NCBI GenBank assembly: GCA_003228105.1
Contig: QGNN01000018.1
Location: 1-34,922 of the forward strand
Direction of reading: 5' to 3'
Source: Chloroflexota bacterium
Lineage (GTDB): Bacteria > Chloroflexota > Dehalococcoidia > Lucifugimonadales > UBA826
DNA: 34,922 nucleotides
The notes under the pieces were generated by a model. The model was not told where the DNA came from, made no database searches, and was given only the letters and a program-made list of their open reading frames with translations. Positions within the stretch are counted from its first letter, which is position 1, and every line of letters begins with the position of its first letter. This document shows, one piece after another, positions 16,148 to 23,844 of the stretch. Position numbers and translations under genes: made by a program.

Positions 16148-16489
16148 TTATATTGCAGAATCTCCTGATTCCCCAGTTCTTACCCTTATGGTATCGGCAA
16201 TTTCACTTACAAATATCTTTCCATCACCAATTTCCCCAGTTCTGGACGCAGATACAATAGCTTCTATCACCGCATCCTTTTTGTCATTAGATACGACAGT
16301 GACAAGTAGGGTCTTGGATGAAGCCGACCTAGTGGTCTGACCACCTCTTCCGGTTACCACTTCAACACCCTTCTGTTGCCCTTGTCCTGTGACGTTTTGA
16401 TAATGGAATCCTGTGACACCAGCTACTAGAAGTGAATCGGTCACCGCACCTACTCTTTCAGGCCTGAATATCGCCTCTATCTTTAACAT
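16148..16489 (-). CDS. P-II family nitrogen regulatory protein with atypical T-loop
   Basis: 113 aa. It starts MLKIEAIFRPE and has the B-loop signature RTGEIGDGKIFV and the C-terminal IRVRTGE, so ATP/ADP and 2-oxoglutarate binding are expected. The T-loop keeps QQKG (Gln39 equivalent) but then reads VEVVTGRGGQTTRSAS and lacks the Tyr51 that is uridylylated in proteobacterial GlnB/GlnK. Control by GlnD-type uridylylation is therefore unlikely. The start is taken at 16489 because GGGAAGG lies just upstream; a further in-frame ATG at 16510 would put that site inside the gene. It lies downstream of amt on the same strand, the usual arrangement for P-II gating of the Amt channel. Confidence 0.9.
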   Translation of the reverse strand: MLKIEAIFRPERVGAVTDSLLVAGVTGFHYQNVTGQGQQKGVEVVTGRGGQTTRSASSKTLLVTVVSNDKKDAVIEAIVSASRTGEIGDGKIFVSEIADTIRVRTGESGDSAI

Positions 16490-16503
16490 ATATACCTTCC
16501 CTT

Positions 16504-16553
16504 GTAACATTTATGTAACATTTACAATCCCGATATTACACACGGTGTAATAT
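16504..16553 (-). promoter_or_regulatory. Putative operators upstream of P-II
   Basis: Two signals lie between amt and P-II. First, a direct repeat of GTTAC (leftward strand) spaced by six bases (16504-16508 and 16515-16519), resembling the GTnAC-n6 half-site layout of actinobacterial GlnR boxes. Second, a perfect 9-bp inverted repeat ATATTACAC / GTGTAATAT around ACG (16533-16553). With a terminator after amt, this suggests P-II has its own nitrogen-regulated promoter. The regulator assignment is inference. Confidence 0.45.
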
Positions 16554-16604
16554 TTTGGCAATAATTAAGGAATAATTACGTAACATTATAGTAATGATGT
16601 AATA

Positions 16605-16636
16605 AAAGAGGGTTCGGTGCTAATCGAACCCTCTTT
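16605..16636 (-). terminator. Intrinsic terminator after amt
   Basis: A perfect 12-bp stem AAAGAGGGTTCG / CGAACCCTCTTT with an 8-base loop, followed leftward by a T-rich stretch (TTTTATTA). It begins 20 bases beyond the amt stop. Confidence 0.85.
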
Positions 16637-16656
16637 GTTAATACGCCGAGATTTGA

Positions 16657-17898
16657 CTAGTTTGCTCCGTCTTGTACAGCAGACTGTTCTCCGTGTTCCG
16701 CTAAATCAAGCCCTATATCCTCATCAGATTCACTGGACCTTAATCCGAGCCCAGGAATTTTATCCAAGATAAATAAGATAATTAAACTTACTATGCCGGA
16801 GTATGCCACGGTGGCGATTACTGCAACCGCCTGAATGCCGACTTGTTTTACATTACCTTCGATGAGTCCTTGTGTACCACTTATTGCCTCGAGTGCGAAT
16901 ATGCCGGTGGCGATCGCTCCCCATATACCGCCAATTCCGTGAACCGCAAACACGTCGAGAGCGTCATCCATATTGGTTTTGTGAAGGAGCTCCACAGCGA
17001 AAAAGCAAATCAATCCTGCCCCGAATCCGATCGCAAGTGATCCCACGGCGTTTACAGCTCCTGCGGCTGGAGTGATGGCAACCAAACCAGCTACTGCTCC
17101 TGTAGCTACCCCAACTGCTCCCATTTTCCCAGTTTTTAGATGCGATATCACACCCCAAGTCAATGCAGCTGTTGAAGCTGCGAGGCTGGTAACCAAGAAA
17201 GCATTTGCCGCCGAATCGTTAGCGGCTAACGCTGAACCCGCATTAAATCCAAACCATCCAAGCCAGAGGATTGCGGCTCCAAGAACCACATACGGAACAT
17301 TATTGGGTTGTATTCCCGGGTTTCTTCGTTTTCCAACTAGAAGTGCTGCCGCAACTGCTGCTATGCCAGCATTTATGTGAATTACGGTTCCTCCTGCGAA
17401 GTCGAGGGCCCCAAGATCCCATAGCCATCCGTTTACCTCTGTACCGTCTGCCAAGACATTAGAAGCCCAGACCCAATGTGTTATGGGCGCATAAACCAAG
17501 GTGCTCCATATTACTAAGAAAATCAAGTAGGTACTAAATTTGAATCTTTCTGCAAAGGCTCCTGTGATAAGAGCCGGAGTGATAACCGCAAACATCATTT
17601 GAAATGCTACGAACAACAAAGGAGGGATATCGTCTCCTTCTGCTGAAGCAAAGGAAATGCCAGATAATCCAATATGACTGAAATCTCCAATAAAGGCATT
17701 GCCGGTGCCGAAAGCTAGGCTGTAGCCCCAAAGTACCCAGACGATACTCACTATCGCGATCGACATGAAACTCATCATTACCGTGTTGATTATATTTTTT
17801 GCTCTTACTAGACCTCCGTAAAAGAAAGCTAGTCCTGGCGTCATAAAAAATACCAGTGCAGTGGCTATCAACATCCAAGAAGTATGTCCTGAATCCAT
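16657..17898 (-). CDS. amt: Ammonium transporter (Amt/MEP/Rh family)
   Basis: A 413-aa integral membrane ammonium channel, normal for the family. The N-terminus is periplasmic-out type without an obvious long signal (MDSGHTSWMLIATALVFFMTPGLAFFYGGLVR). Signature residues: FFYGGLV, the aromatic gate region AFQMMFAVITPAL, the DFAGGTVIHINAG segment carrying the structural Asp and the first pore His, the GWFGFNAGS segment, and FAVHGIGGIWG with the second pore His. About eleven membrane helices are expected. GGAGG lies seven bases before the ATG. It precedes the P-II gene, which should gate it at the cytoplasmic face. The acidic C-terminus (SESDEDIGLDLAEHGEQ) is the usual interaction tail. Confidence 0.96.
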   Translation of the reverse strand: MDSGHTSWMLIATALVFFMTPGLAFFYGGLVRAKNIINTVMMSFMSIAIVSIVWVLWGYSLAFGTGNAFIGDFSHIGLSGISFASAEGDDIPPLLFVAFQMMFAVITPALITGAFAERFKFSTYLIFLVIWSTLVYAPITHWVWASNVLADGTEVNGWLWDLGALDFAGGTVIHINAGIAAVAAALLVGKRRNPGIQPNNVPYVVLGAAILWLGWFGFNAGSALAANDSAANAFLVTSLAASTAALTWGVISHLKTGKMGAVGVATGAVAGLVAITPAAGAVNAVGSLAIGFGAGLICFFAVELLHKTNMDDALDVFAVHGIGGIWGAIATGIFALEAISGTQGLIEGNVKQVGIQAVAVIATVAYSGIVSLIILFILDKIPGLGLRSSESDEDIGLDLAEHGEQSAVQDGAN

Positions 17899-18204
17899 AT
17901 TAAACCTCCGTATTACGACGAATAACTTTGGTGTGACTAATTCGCCTGAATTATTTAATTTCCAGTCTATGGGTTTGATGTTTCTTAAGTATTTCCCTGC
18001 TGTTAAATAGATGTTGCTTGTGTGTTACAGAAGTATGTCTTGGGCTATCCCAACCCTCTATTTTTTTAGTTTAAAGTGAAAAATACCATATGTAGAAGGC
18101 TAAATTCAGAAAGAAAGCACCATATGTAGTGGAAAAAGGGTTGCGTTAAGTTTAATTATATGAATAATATGTTTTATATAGTTAGTCCTCACAAGGAGGG
18201 AGAT
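17899..18204. other. Divergent intergenic region with short direct repeat
   Basis: About 300 bases between the divergent amt and DUF5679 genes. No gene is seen. An 11-base direct repeat ACCATATGTAG occurs at 18085-18095 and 18119-18129, 34 bases apart. It lies about 75-120 bases before the DUF5679 start and could be a tandem operator. No riboswitch recognised. Confidence 0.35.
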
Positions 18205-18351
18205 ATGGAAGCGTACTGCGTTAAATGCAGGGCCAAGGTTGAGATTGATAACCCCCAGCAGGTTACATTGAAAAACGGTAGACCCGCAACTAAGGGCGTT
18301 TGCTCTAACAAATGCGGAACTAACGTTTTCCGAATTGGTAAGGCCAGCTAG
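18205..18351 (+). CDS. DUF5679-type zinc-ribbon mini-protein
   Basis: 48 aa from ATG 18205, with a strong AAGGAGGG just upstream; the longer in-frame start at 18160 would put that site inside the gene. The sequence EAYCVKCRAKVEI, then VTLKNGRPATKGVC and FRIGK, matches the short DUF5679 proteins common in Chloroflexota and Actinomycetota. Two Cys pairs would bind zinc. Here the second pair reads C-S-N-K-C (three residues between) instead of the usual C-x-x-C; that is a small oddity which may alter metal binding. Function unknown for the family, possibly nucleic-acid or ribosome associated. Confidence 0.8.
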   Translation: MEAYCVKCRAKVEIDNPQQVTLKNGRPATKGVCSNKCGTNVFRIGKAS

Positions 18352-18372
18352 CACTGCAGAATTTATAGCACA

Positions 18373-18404
18373 ATATAGGTGGATTTAAATTAATCCGCCT
18401 ATAT
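18373..18404 (+). terminator. Hairpin after DUF5679 gene
   Basis: A 13-bp stem (18373-18385 with 18392-18404, one G-T pair) and a 6-base loop, 21 bases after the stop. There is no strong T-tract. It works together with the following terminator. Confidence 0.6.
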
Positions 18405-18450
18405 TATGTGGTTATAGAATGATTCTTCTAAATACAATGGAAGGGTCCAG

Positions 18451-18472
18451 CCCCGCTTTGTCGGGGTTTTTT
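18451..18472 (+). terminator. Strong intrinsic terminator
   Basis: Stem CCCCG / CGGGG with a 6-base loop followed by six T. Classical rho-independent terminator, 80 bases before the YchF gene. Confidence 0.85.
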
Positions 18473-18553
18473 GTTGCTGTTTTCGGGCCCAATCAACTTA
18501 TGCTTATATCAAGCTTTTTTCTGATCGTAACAATGGAATATGGGATCTAGCTA

Positions 18554-19651
18554 ATGGGATTTAAATGTGGAATTGTAGGGTTGCCTAATGTTGGTAAATC
18601 CACCCTTTTTAATGCTCTTACCAAGACAGCGATGGCTCAAGCTGAGAATTATCCCTTTTGCACAATAGAGCCGAACGTAGGAGAAGTGGCAATTCCAGAC
18701 CCGAGATTGTATGAGCTAGCTGACATAGCTAAGTCTGAAAACATAGTTCCTACTAGAATGACCTTTGTGGACATAGCCGGATTAGTAAAAGGTGCCTCTA
18801 AAGGAGAGGGATTAGGAAACCAGTTCCTTGCAAATATCAGGGAAATGGACGCCATAGCTTATGTGCTGAGATGTTTTGATGACGCAAATATTGTTCACGT
18901 AGAAGGGAAAATAAATCCCATTTCTGATCTAGAAATTGTGGAAACTGAACTGATGCTTGCAGATCTTGAAACGTTGGAAAAACGAGAATTTTCTTTAGAA
19001 AAAAAAGCCAAAAGTGGGGATAGGGAATCACAGGACATATTTGAGCTTGTACAAAAAGCCTTGATTTTACTGCGAGAAGGCCGTCCAGTACGAATGATGG
19101 AAATTAAACCTAGTGAGGAAACTTTATTTAAAAGCCTTCAATTATTGACTGCTAAACCTGTTTTGTATGTTTGCAATGTTAATGAGTCAGATGCTTCTCA
19201 AGGAAATCAATACTCACAATTGGTTTTTGATACGGCAAAAAAAGAAGGGGCAGGTGCTGTTCTGATCGCTGCCAAAATAGAAGCTGAACTCTCCCAACTT
19301 GATTCAAATGATCAGCAGGAGTTTTTGCAGGAACTTGGATTAGAGGAACCTGGACTGGTGAGGATGATATATGAAGGTTACGATTTATTAGACTTGATGA
19401 CATATTTCACGGCTGGGCCGAAAGAGTCTAGAGCGTGGACGGTTCCTACTCACTCCTTAGCCCCTAGAGCTGCGAGGGCTATCCACACGGACTTTGAAAA
19501 AGGTTTTATTCGTGCTGAAGTTATTTCTTTTGCAGATTATGTTGAATGTAAAGGGGAACAAGGAGCAAAAGAAGCTGGGAAGGTGCGCGTAGAAGGTAAA
19601 GATTATGAGGTTCAAGACGGCGACGTAATTTTATTTCGATTTAATGTGTAA
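18554..19651 (+). CDS. ychF: Redox-regulated ATPase YchF
   Basis: 365 aa, the family length for the universally conserved P-loop ATPase YchF (OLA1 in eukaryotes), which binds ribosomes. Seen: G1 GLPNVGKSTLFNALT, the switch region DIAGLVKGASKGEGLGNQFLANIRE, and NVNE in place of NKxD, the change that makes YchF prefer ATP to GTP. A helical insert lies at about residues 130-165 and a C-terminal TGS domain carries the RAIHTDFEKGFIRAEVISFAD signature. It ends in FRFNV, as usual. It is monocistronic, with a terminator before it. Confidence 0.97.
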   Translation: MGFKCGIVGLPNVGKSTLFNALTKTAMAQAENYPFCTIEPNVGEVAIPDPRLYELADIAKSENIVPTRMTFVDIAGLVKGASKGEGLGNQFLANIREMDAIAYVLRCFDDANIVHVEGKINPISDLEIVETELMLADLETLEKREFSLEKKAKSGDRESQDIFELVQKALILLREGRPVRMMEIKPSEETLFKSLQLLTAKPVLYVCNVNESDASQGNQYSQLVFDTAKKEGAGAVLIAAKIEAELSQLDSNDQQEFLQELGLEEPGLVRMIYEGYDLLDLMTYFTAGPKESRAWTVPTHSLAPRAARAIHTDFEKGFIRAEVISFADYVECKGEQGAKEAGKVRVEGKDYEVQDGDVILFRFNV

Positions 19652-19832
19652 GAATCAAATTCATCTCTCTCCAGCGGTACATTGAGTTGGAAGGTCTCCA
19701 AATTTCTTATTTGGATAAATTTCTCCAGATCTCAGTTTTTCGTTCCGGGTAAGATTTATTTTTATAATATGTTGTTTCCCCCTGACTCTTGAAGTGTTAG
19801 GAGTGGGCTGTAGAATATATGATTAATAATCC

Positions 19833-21164
19833 ATGTCGAATAATTCACGAATAAATACGAAAAATTTCCAAAAGTTACATACGTTCGATGCCCTCAGGAA
19901 TAGCAATTATCGCCTTTTGTGGGGAACAAACATTTCTATGTATGTATCTAGATGGATGCAGATGACTACCTTGTCCTGGTTCGTCTTGGATCAAACAAAT
20001 TCACCGTTTTCCGTTGGACTTGTGGGTTTTTTCGGGATGGTACCTTTTCTGGTTCTCGGTATTTTCGGAGGTTTTCTTGCTGATAAATTAAACCGCAAAA
20101 AATTAATAGTTGTGACTCAATTCCTTAATTTGGCGGCCGCTACCGTAATGTCCTTGTTATTTATATATGGGTCTGTGGAGTATTGGTATGCATATATAGC
20201 AATAATTATCCCAGGGTTAGGTTGGTCTCTAGACATGCCCTCCCGGAGGTCCTTAATTATGGACATGATGGGATCCAGAGGAATAACGAATGGTGTGGCT
20301 TTAGATTCTGTAGGGATGCATGTAAGCAAAATGGTTGGTCCAGCCCTAGCCGGAGCAATGATTGCCATCGTGGGTGTTGGTGGATCCTATGTGATGCTCA
20401 CCTTATTTATGACTGTCGGGTGCCTAATGATCACGAAGGTTTCCCAGTCCAAAAGTAGAATTGATGTTGCGAACGATAGAGACGATCGGGTGAGGGTTTC
20501 CCAAATATATGCAAACTTGACTGAAGGGTTTAAATACGCTTTTACGAACCAGACTATTTCGGCTGTTATCGTAATTACGATATTAATGAATCTTCTTCTT
20601 TTCCCCTACATGCAGATGGTCACTGTGGTTTCCAAAGAGATATTAAATGTAGGGCCTTTGCTAATGGGTGTTTTGATGGCTAGCGATGGGCTGGGAGCAT
20701 TAACTGGCTCTATTGGAATAGCATCACAGAGCAGAATGAAGTACCACGGTAGAATATATTTGTATGGTTCTTTATTGTCCCTTGTGGCATTGTTTCTCTT
20801 TTCTAATTCCAGTTGGTATTTTCTATCGTTGCCATTGTTATTGTTTTTGGGAATTGGTACCTCTGGATTCGGAACCATGCAATCGACTATAGTATTGCTG
20901 GTTTCTAAGGCCGAACTCAGGGGAAGGGTTCTGGGGGTCGTTACCATAGCAATCGGTGCGGGCCCAATCGGATCTTTAATAATAGGAGCTATCTCTGAAT
21001 GGATTGGTGCCTCTTACGCGTTGATGATAAATTCAGTAATTGGATTTCTGCTGGTTGCAATAGCAGGTCTATTAATGCCTTCGATAAGGGAAAAAATCAT
21101 CCCCTTTGTTGGAGCAGAAACAGGGAATCAGCCGACTCGCTCTGGGTTATCGACGAAGGTTTGA
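19833..21164 (+). CDS. Major facilitator superfamily transporter
   Basis: 443 aa with about twelve hydrophobic segments. After FDALRNSNYRLLWGTNISMYVSRW, the typical start of the MFS_3 / EntS-like exporter group, the motif-A region GGFLADKLNRKKLIV is present between helices 2 and 3. The substrate cannot be told; this group includes siderophore and drug exporters. The ATG at 19833 has only a weak upstream site. Its last 37 bases overlap the convergent ComE-like gene (stop at 21128), so the two transcripts are antisense at their ends. Confidence 0.88.
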   Translation: MSNNSRINTKNFQKLHTFDALRNSNYRLLWGTNISMYVSRWMQMTTLSWFVLDQTNSPFSVGLVGFFGMVPFLVLGIFGGFLADKLNRKKLIVVTQFLNLAAATVMSLLFIYGSVEYWYAYIAIIIPGLGWSLDMPSRRSLIMDMMGSRGITNGVALDSVGMHVSKMVGPALAGAMIAIVGVGGSYVMLTLFMTVGCLMITKVSQSKSRIDVANDRDDRVRVSQIYANLTEGFKYAFTNQTISAVIVITILMNLLLFPYMQMVTVVSKEILNVGPLLMGVLMASDGLGALTGSIGIASQSRMKYHGRIYLYGSLLSLVALFLFSNSSWYFLSLPLLLFLGIGTSGFGTMQSTIVLLVSKAELRGRVLGVVTIAIGAGPIGSLIIGAISEWIGASYALMINSVIGFLLVAIAGLLMPSIREKIIPFVGAETGNQPTRSGLSTKV

Positions 21165-21700
21165 CGAAATCGATGTAGTGTGTATTCTGGTTCAACAGGT
21201 GCTACTGAAAGGTATGCTTCGTCTTCTATTTTAGCTACTATGAACCATGGACCATCTTCGTTCAATGCTTGCAGGAGTATTGAGTCTAACTCTTCCTCAT
21301 CTGCTACTGTAAAGGATTTTTCGATCCCGTTAGACCTAGCTACCATTTCTAAATCTGTTCCAAATGCGGTATGGCTTTTTTGATGTCCGGTCTGCGCCCA
21401 TTGTTCGTTATCCCAGACAATAACTATTAGGTTAGCCGGACTTTCCCGCCCAATCGTTGCTACCGTCCCAAGATTCATTAGTATTGAACCGTCACCATCC
21501 AGTGAAATGACTTTTTCATCGCAGGATAAGGCCATGCCTAGTGCAATGGATGAACAGAGTCCCATAGATCCATAAGTGTAAAAATTTCTGTCTCGGTCTG
21601 AAGCATGCCATAGTTCATCAGATGTCGGTCCTAGGTTAGATACAACCGGCTCTCTCTCTAAATTGCTTATTATTCTTTTGGTTGCTGAATATCTAAACAT
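21128..21700 (-). CDS. TPP-dependent decarboxylase beta subunit, sulfopyruvate decarboxylase (ComE)-like
   Basis: 190 aa from ATG 21700, whose GGAGG lies inside the end of the upstream gene; a longer reading from 21712 uses an ATG that overlaps that site. It is a pyrimidine/Mg-TPP-binding domain of the acetolactate synthase/decarboxylase fold. The TPP motif runs from GDGSILMNLG to VIVWDNEQW, preceded by GSMGLCSSIALGMAL. Size matches the small ComE subunit of archaeal sulfopyruvate decarboxylase, which pairs with ComD; phosphonopyruvate decarboxylase is the other candidate. The stop codon of the alpha gene overlaps this start by eight bases, indicating translational coupling and equal production of the two subunits. 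Confidence 0.82.
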   Translation of the reverse strand: MFRYSATKRIISNLEREPVVSNLGPTSDELWHASDRDRNFYTYGSMGLCSSIALGMALSCDEKVISLDGDGSILMNLGTVATIGRESPANLIVIVWDNEQWAQTGHQKSHTAFGTDLEMVARSNGIEKSFTVADEEELDSILLQALNEDGPWFIVAKIEDEAYLSVAPVEPEYTLHRFRQTFVDNPERVG

Positions 21701-22199
21701 TTTTACCTCCATGAAGTAGAGGTGTCATACAAAGGGCCAAAGGTTCTCTTGATGCGTAACATAATTTTAGAGCACCCTTGACCTTTTCTCCGAGCCTTTC
21801 TTCACTATCCAAGGTGTAATGAGGGATACCGAGAACATCTAAAATGGGTCTCGTTGATCGGCCCATAGTTACCTGCGCGATATTAAACTCACCATGTTCT
21901 CCTCTCAGGTTAATGAACATAGGAATGGGAATTCGGCTTGGTATAGCAAGTCCGGCTACAGCGTTAATAGAATTACCGAACCCACTGGACTGCATAAAGA
22001 CGGCAGCATTTCTGCCAGTAGCATAAGCTCCGGCTGCGATTCCTAAGGCTTCTTCTTCACGTGTTGCAGAGACCAAATGGAAATATTTGTCTTTATCTAT
22101 TATCTTGGTGACTTGATGAATACTTGAATCGGGAACGTAGGCTATCAAACTTATTTCATGTTCTTTGAGAGCATCTGCAATGGTTTGTGCCCAAGTCAT
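21693..22199 (-). CDS. TPP-dependent decarboxylase alpha subunit, sulfopyruvate decarboxylase (ComD)-like
   Basis: 168 aa, the size of ComD. It corresponds to the N-terminal (PYR) domain of TPP enzymes. The catalytic Glu that activates TPP lies in ATREEEALGIAAGAY, followed by FMQSSGFGNSINAVAGL and the RGEHGEFNIAQ segment typical of sulfopyruvate and phosphonopyruvate decarboxylases. It would form an alpha/beta enzyme with the next gene, decarboxylating a 2-oxo acid with a sulfonate or phosphonate group. The start at 22199 is two bases after the stop of the FabI-like gene, so the three genes form a tight operon. No comA/B/C genes are in view. Confidence 0.82.
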   Translation of the reverse strand: MTWAQTIADALKEHEISLIAYVPDSSIHQVTKIIDKDKYFHLVSATREEEALGIAAGAYATGRNAAVFMQSSGFGNSINAVAGLAIPSRIPIPMFINLRGEHGEFNIAQVTMGRSTRPILDVLGIPHYTLDSEERLGEKVKGALKLCYASREPLALCMTPLLHGGKNV

Positions 22200-22201
22200 T
22201 T

Positions 22202-22975
22202 TTATATTCCCATCACGTGATATCCCGTGTCGACATGAACTACTTCACCGGTTACGCCACTAGACATATCACTACAAAGATATAGCGCCGTTGAAGCCAC
22301 TTCGTCATGAGTTATATTCCTCTTCATTGGAGCCCTTTCTAAATGTGCTTTTTTCATGTCTCTATAACCACTTATAACTCTGGAAGACAATGTGTCCAGT
22401 GGCCCTGCTGAGATAGCGTTCACTCTTATTCCGTCGGGACCGAGATCATTAGCTAATTGTCTTACTTCATTTTCCAGGGCTGCTTTTGCCGTGCTCATGA
22501 TGTTATAACCAGGGAAGACTTTCTCTGCAGCCATAAAGGACATGGTGATGATATTTCCACCTTCAGTCATTAATTCAGAAGCATGTCTGGTTATTGCGAC
22601 AAGAGAGTAGGCGCTAATGTCTAAGGCTATCCTAAATCCCTCACGGTCTGTATCCACGAACCTGCCACCCAAATCTTCTTTTTGGGCAAACGCTATTGAA
22701 TGGACAACGATGTCTAATTTTCCCGAAATGGAATTAATTTGGGAAAAGGCCGATTCAACGTTTTTGTCGTCGCTAACGTCACATTCAATCAAAGAAACAT
22801 TGGGAAGCTCAGATGTTAACTTTATAACGGGTTCTTTGACTCTTTCGTTTTGATATGCAGCAATTATTTCTGCTCCCGCATCAGAGAGTATCTTAGTTAT
22901 AGACCAGGCTATACTCCTTTGATTTGCAATTCCAAAAACAACGGCGGTTTTGCCACTTAGATCTATTGTGTACAT
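22202..22975 (-). CDS. FabI-type enoyl-ACP reductase-like SDR
   Basis: 257 aa of the divergent SDR group of FabI (NADH enoyl-ACP reductase). Seen: VVFGIANQRSIAWSI at the cofactor site, VVHSIAFAQKEDL, and the Y-x6-K signature in GYNIMSTAK. The first of the two active-site tyrosines of FabI (Tyr146 in E. coli, in SYLGAE) is Phe here (SFMAAE), while the essential second Tyr (Tyr156) is kept. GAGG precedes the ATG. It leads an operon with the two ComDE-like subunits rather than fatty-acid genes. It could be the organism's FabI, or a reductase acting in the same pathway as the decarboxylase. Confidence 0.82.
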   Translation of the reverse strand: MYTIDLSGKTAVVFGIANQRSIAWSITKILSDAGAEIIAAYQNERVKEPVIKLTSELPNVSLIECDVSDDKNVESAFSQINSISGKLDIVVHSIAFAQKEDLGGRFVDTDREGFRIALDISAYSLVAITRHASELMTEGGNIITMSFMAAEKVFPGYNIMSTAKAALENEVRQLANDLGPDGIRVNAISAGPLDTLSSRVISGYRDMKKAHLERAPMKRNITHDEVASTALYLCSDMSSGVTGEVVHVDTGYHVMGI

Positions 22976-23110
22976 TAGGACCTCTAGTTCAGATAGTTTT
23001 CTGCCTTGTGGTTGAATTTTAGGGTCTACCCTACCTGCTCGGCAACAACCTAGATGTTATGTGCTTACCTTGTGTCACTTATATCGCCTTGTTAAAATTT
23101 GTCTTAATAC

Positions 23111-23184
23111 TGGGGATTCGTCTAGCGGTAGGACGACAGACTCTGAATCTGTAAGCATAGGTTCGATTCCTATATCCCCAGCCA
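23111..23184 (+). tRNA. tRNA-Gln (CUG)
   Basis: Acceptor TGGGGAT / ATCCCCA, anticodon stem ACAGA / TCTGT with loop CTCTGAA (anticodon CTG at 23143-23145), T-arm GGTTCGATTCC, discriminator G and encoded CCA. Confidence 0.95.
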
Positions 23185-23198
23185 AAAATACTAACCGT

Positions 23199-23243
23199 GG
23201 CGCATTCGTATAGCCGCCTAGGACACCGCGCTCTCAAAGCGGA
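23199..23243 (+). pseudogene. Degenerate 5' fragment of tRNA-Glu (possible attL)
   Basis: 45 bases that match the 5' part (acceptor, D-arm, anticodon arm) of the intact tRNA-Glu at 26360-26436, with four substitutions. The variable region, T-arm and 3' acceptor are missing. It lies 15 bases after tRNA-Gln. It is best read as the leftover half of a tRNA-Glu gene split by integration of the element on its right. Confidence 0.8.
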
Positions 23244-23322
23244 CGAACAATCAGACTCAATTTACCTCCCCCCGTTGTAGGAGCCACTCAGGTACTAGTT
23301 GAGCATTTAATTCACATGGAAT

Positions 23323-23556
23323 ATGGGAATTAGTGAGAGTCATATTTCCAAATCTTCTGAGTATTTAGGAAGGTATTGTGAGGCGCTTGCAAACATTAGT
23401 GCCGAAAGTGCTGAAAACTACCTTTCAAAGTCCAACCAGGCAAAGCCCAATACCAGAGCCCAATACGTTACTTATCTGGAGGCTTTTCTTTGTAACAGTA
23501 TTTGGCCTGCTAGAAACAAAGCTACTTTTAAAGTTGCTATTCCAGTGGTGATTTGA
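23323..23556 (+). pseudogene. Possible tyrosine-recombinase N-terminal remnant
   Basis: A 77-aa frame whose middle (SAENYLSKSNQ then AKPNTRAQYVTYLEAFL) resembles the SAM-like core-binding domain of tyrosine recombinases, which has the consensus pattern PNT...Y...L..FL. Nothing of the catalytic domain (R..H..R..Y) follows. Its place 80 bases from the split tRNA-Glu fits an integrase. After about residue 56 the frame overlaps, antisense, a small leftward ORF with a perfect ribosome-binding site, so its C-terminus may not be real. The similarity is weak. Confidence 0.35.
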
Positions 23557-23585
23557 GCTATGGCCACAACAAGTTCTGCATCCAT
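23472..23585 (-). CDS. 37-aa hydrophobic micro-protein
   Basis: A short frame with AGGAGGG placed six bases before the ATG. It encodes MDAELVVAIAQITTGIATLK followed by a hydrophobic ALFLAGQILL and a basic RKASR end, giving one or two possible membrane helices. A hairpin (23590-23613) overlaps its ribosome-binding site and could mask it. It is antisense to the putative integrase remnant. Too short for family assignment; it might be a small membrane toxin or phage-type protein. Confidence 0.4.
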   Translation of the reverse strand: MDAELVVAIAQITTGIATLKVALFLAGQILLQRKASR

Positions 23586-23589
23586 ACAA

Positions 23590-23613
23590 CCCTCCTAAAA
23601 TGTTTTTAGAGGG
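23590..23613 (-). promoter_or_regulatory. Hairpin over the ribosome-binding site of the 37-aa ORF
   Basis: CCCTC-TAAAA pairs with TTTTA-GAGGG (one bulged C, loop TGT). On the leftward strand it holds the AGGAGGG of the 23472-23585 ORF in its stem, so translation could be structure-controlled. Confidence 0.35.
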
Positions 23614-23655
23614 ATGATGACATATTTATATAGGTTGCAGCTAGATTAGCACTTC

Positions 23656-23671
23656 ATAACTCGCACGTAAT
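23656..23671 (+). repeat. 16-bp direct repeat, left copy
   Basis: ATAACTCGCACGTAAT, identical to 25077-25092. It lies just left of repeat copy C. The two copies bracket the lipoprotein and DUF3303-like genes. Confidence 0.6.
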
Positions 23672-23678
23672 ACTAATT

Positions 23679-23715
23679 GGTCACCCCAGCCCCAGTGGAG
23701 GGACTGAGATGCCCA
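23679..23715 (-). repeat. Dispersed repeat, copy C (short)
   Basis: On the leftward strand it reads TGGGCATCTCAGTCCC, a short spacer, then CCACTGGGGCTGGGGTGACC. These are the last two blocks of copies A and B, joined by a much shorter spacer. Confidence 0.6.
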
Positions 23716-23844
23716 AATAATTGTACTAGATTAGTGGCAACGGCACACTCCTAATGAGCCTGTCTCGATACCCGATTTTAGTGCCAGAAATAAGTAGATA
23801 ATGCCTCGCCTTCGGCAAGAGCAAATAAAGGAATTAACCTCGGT

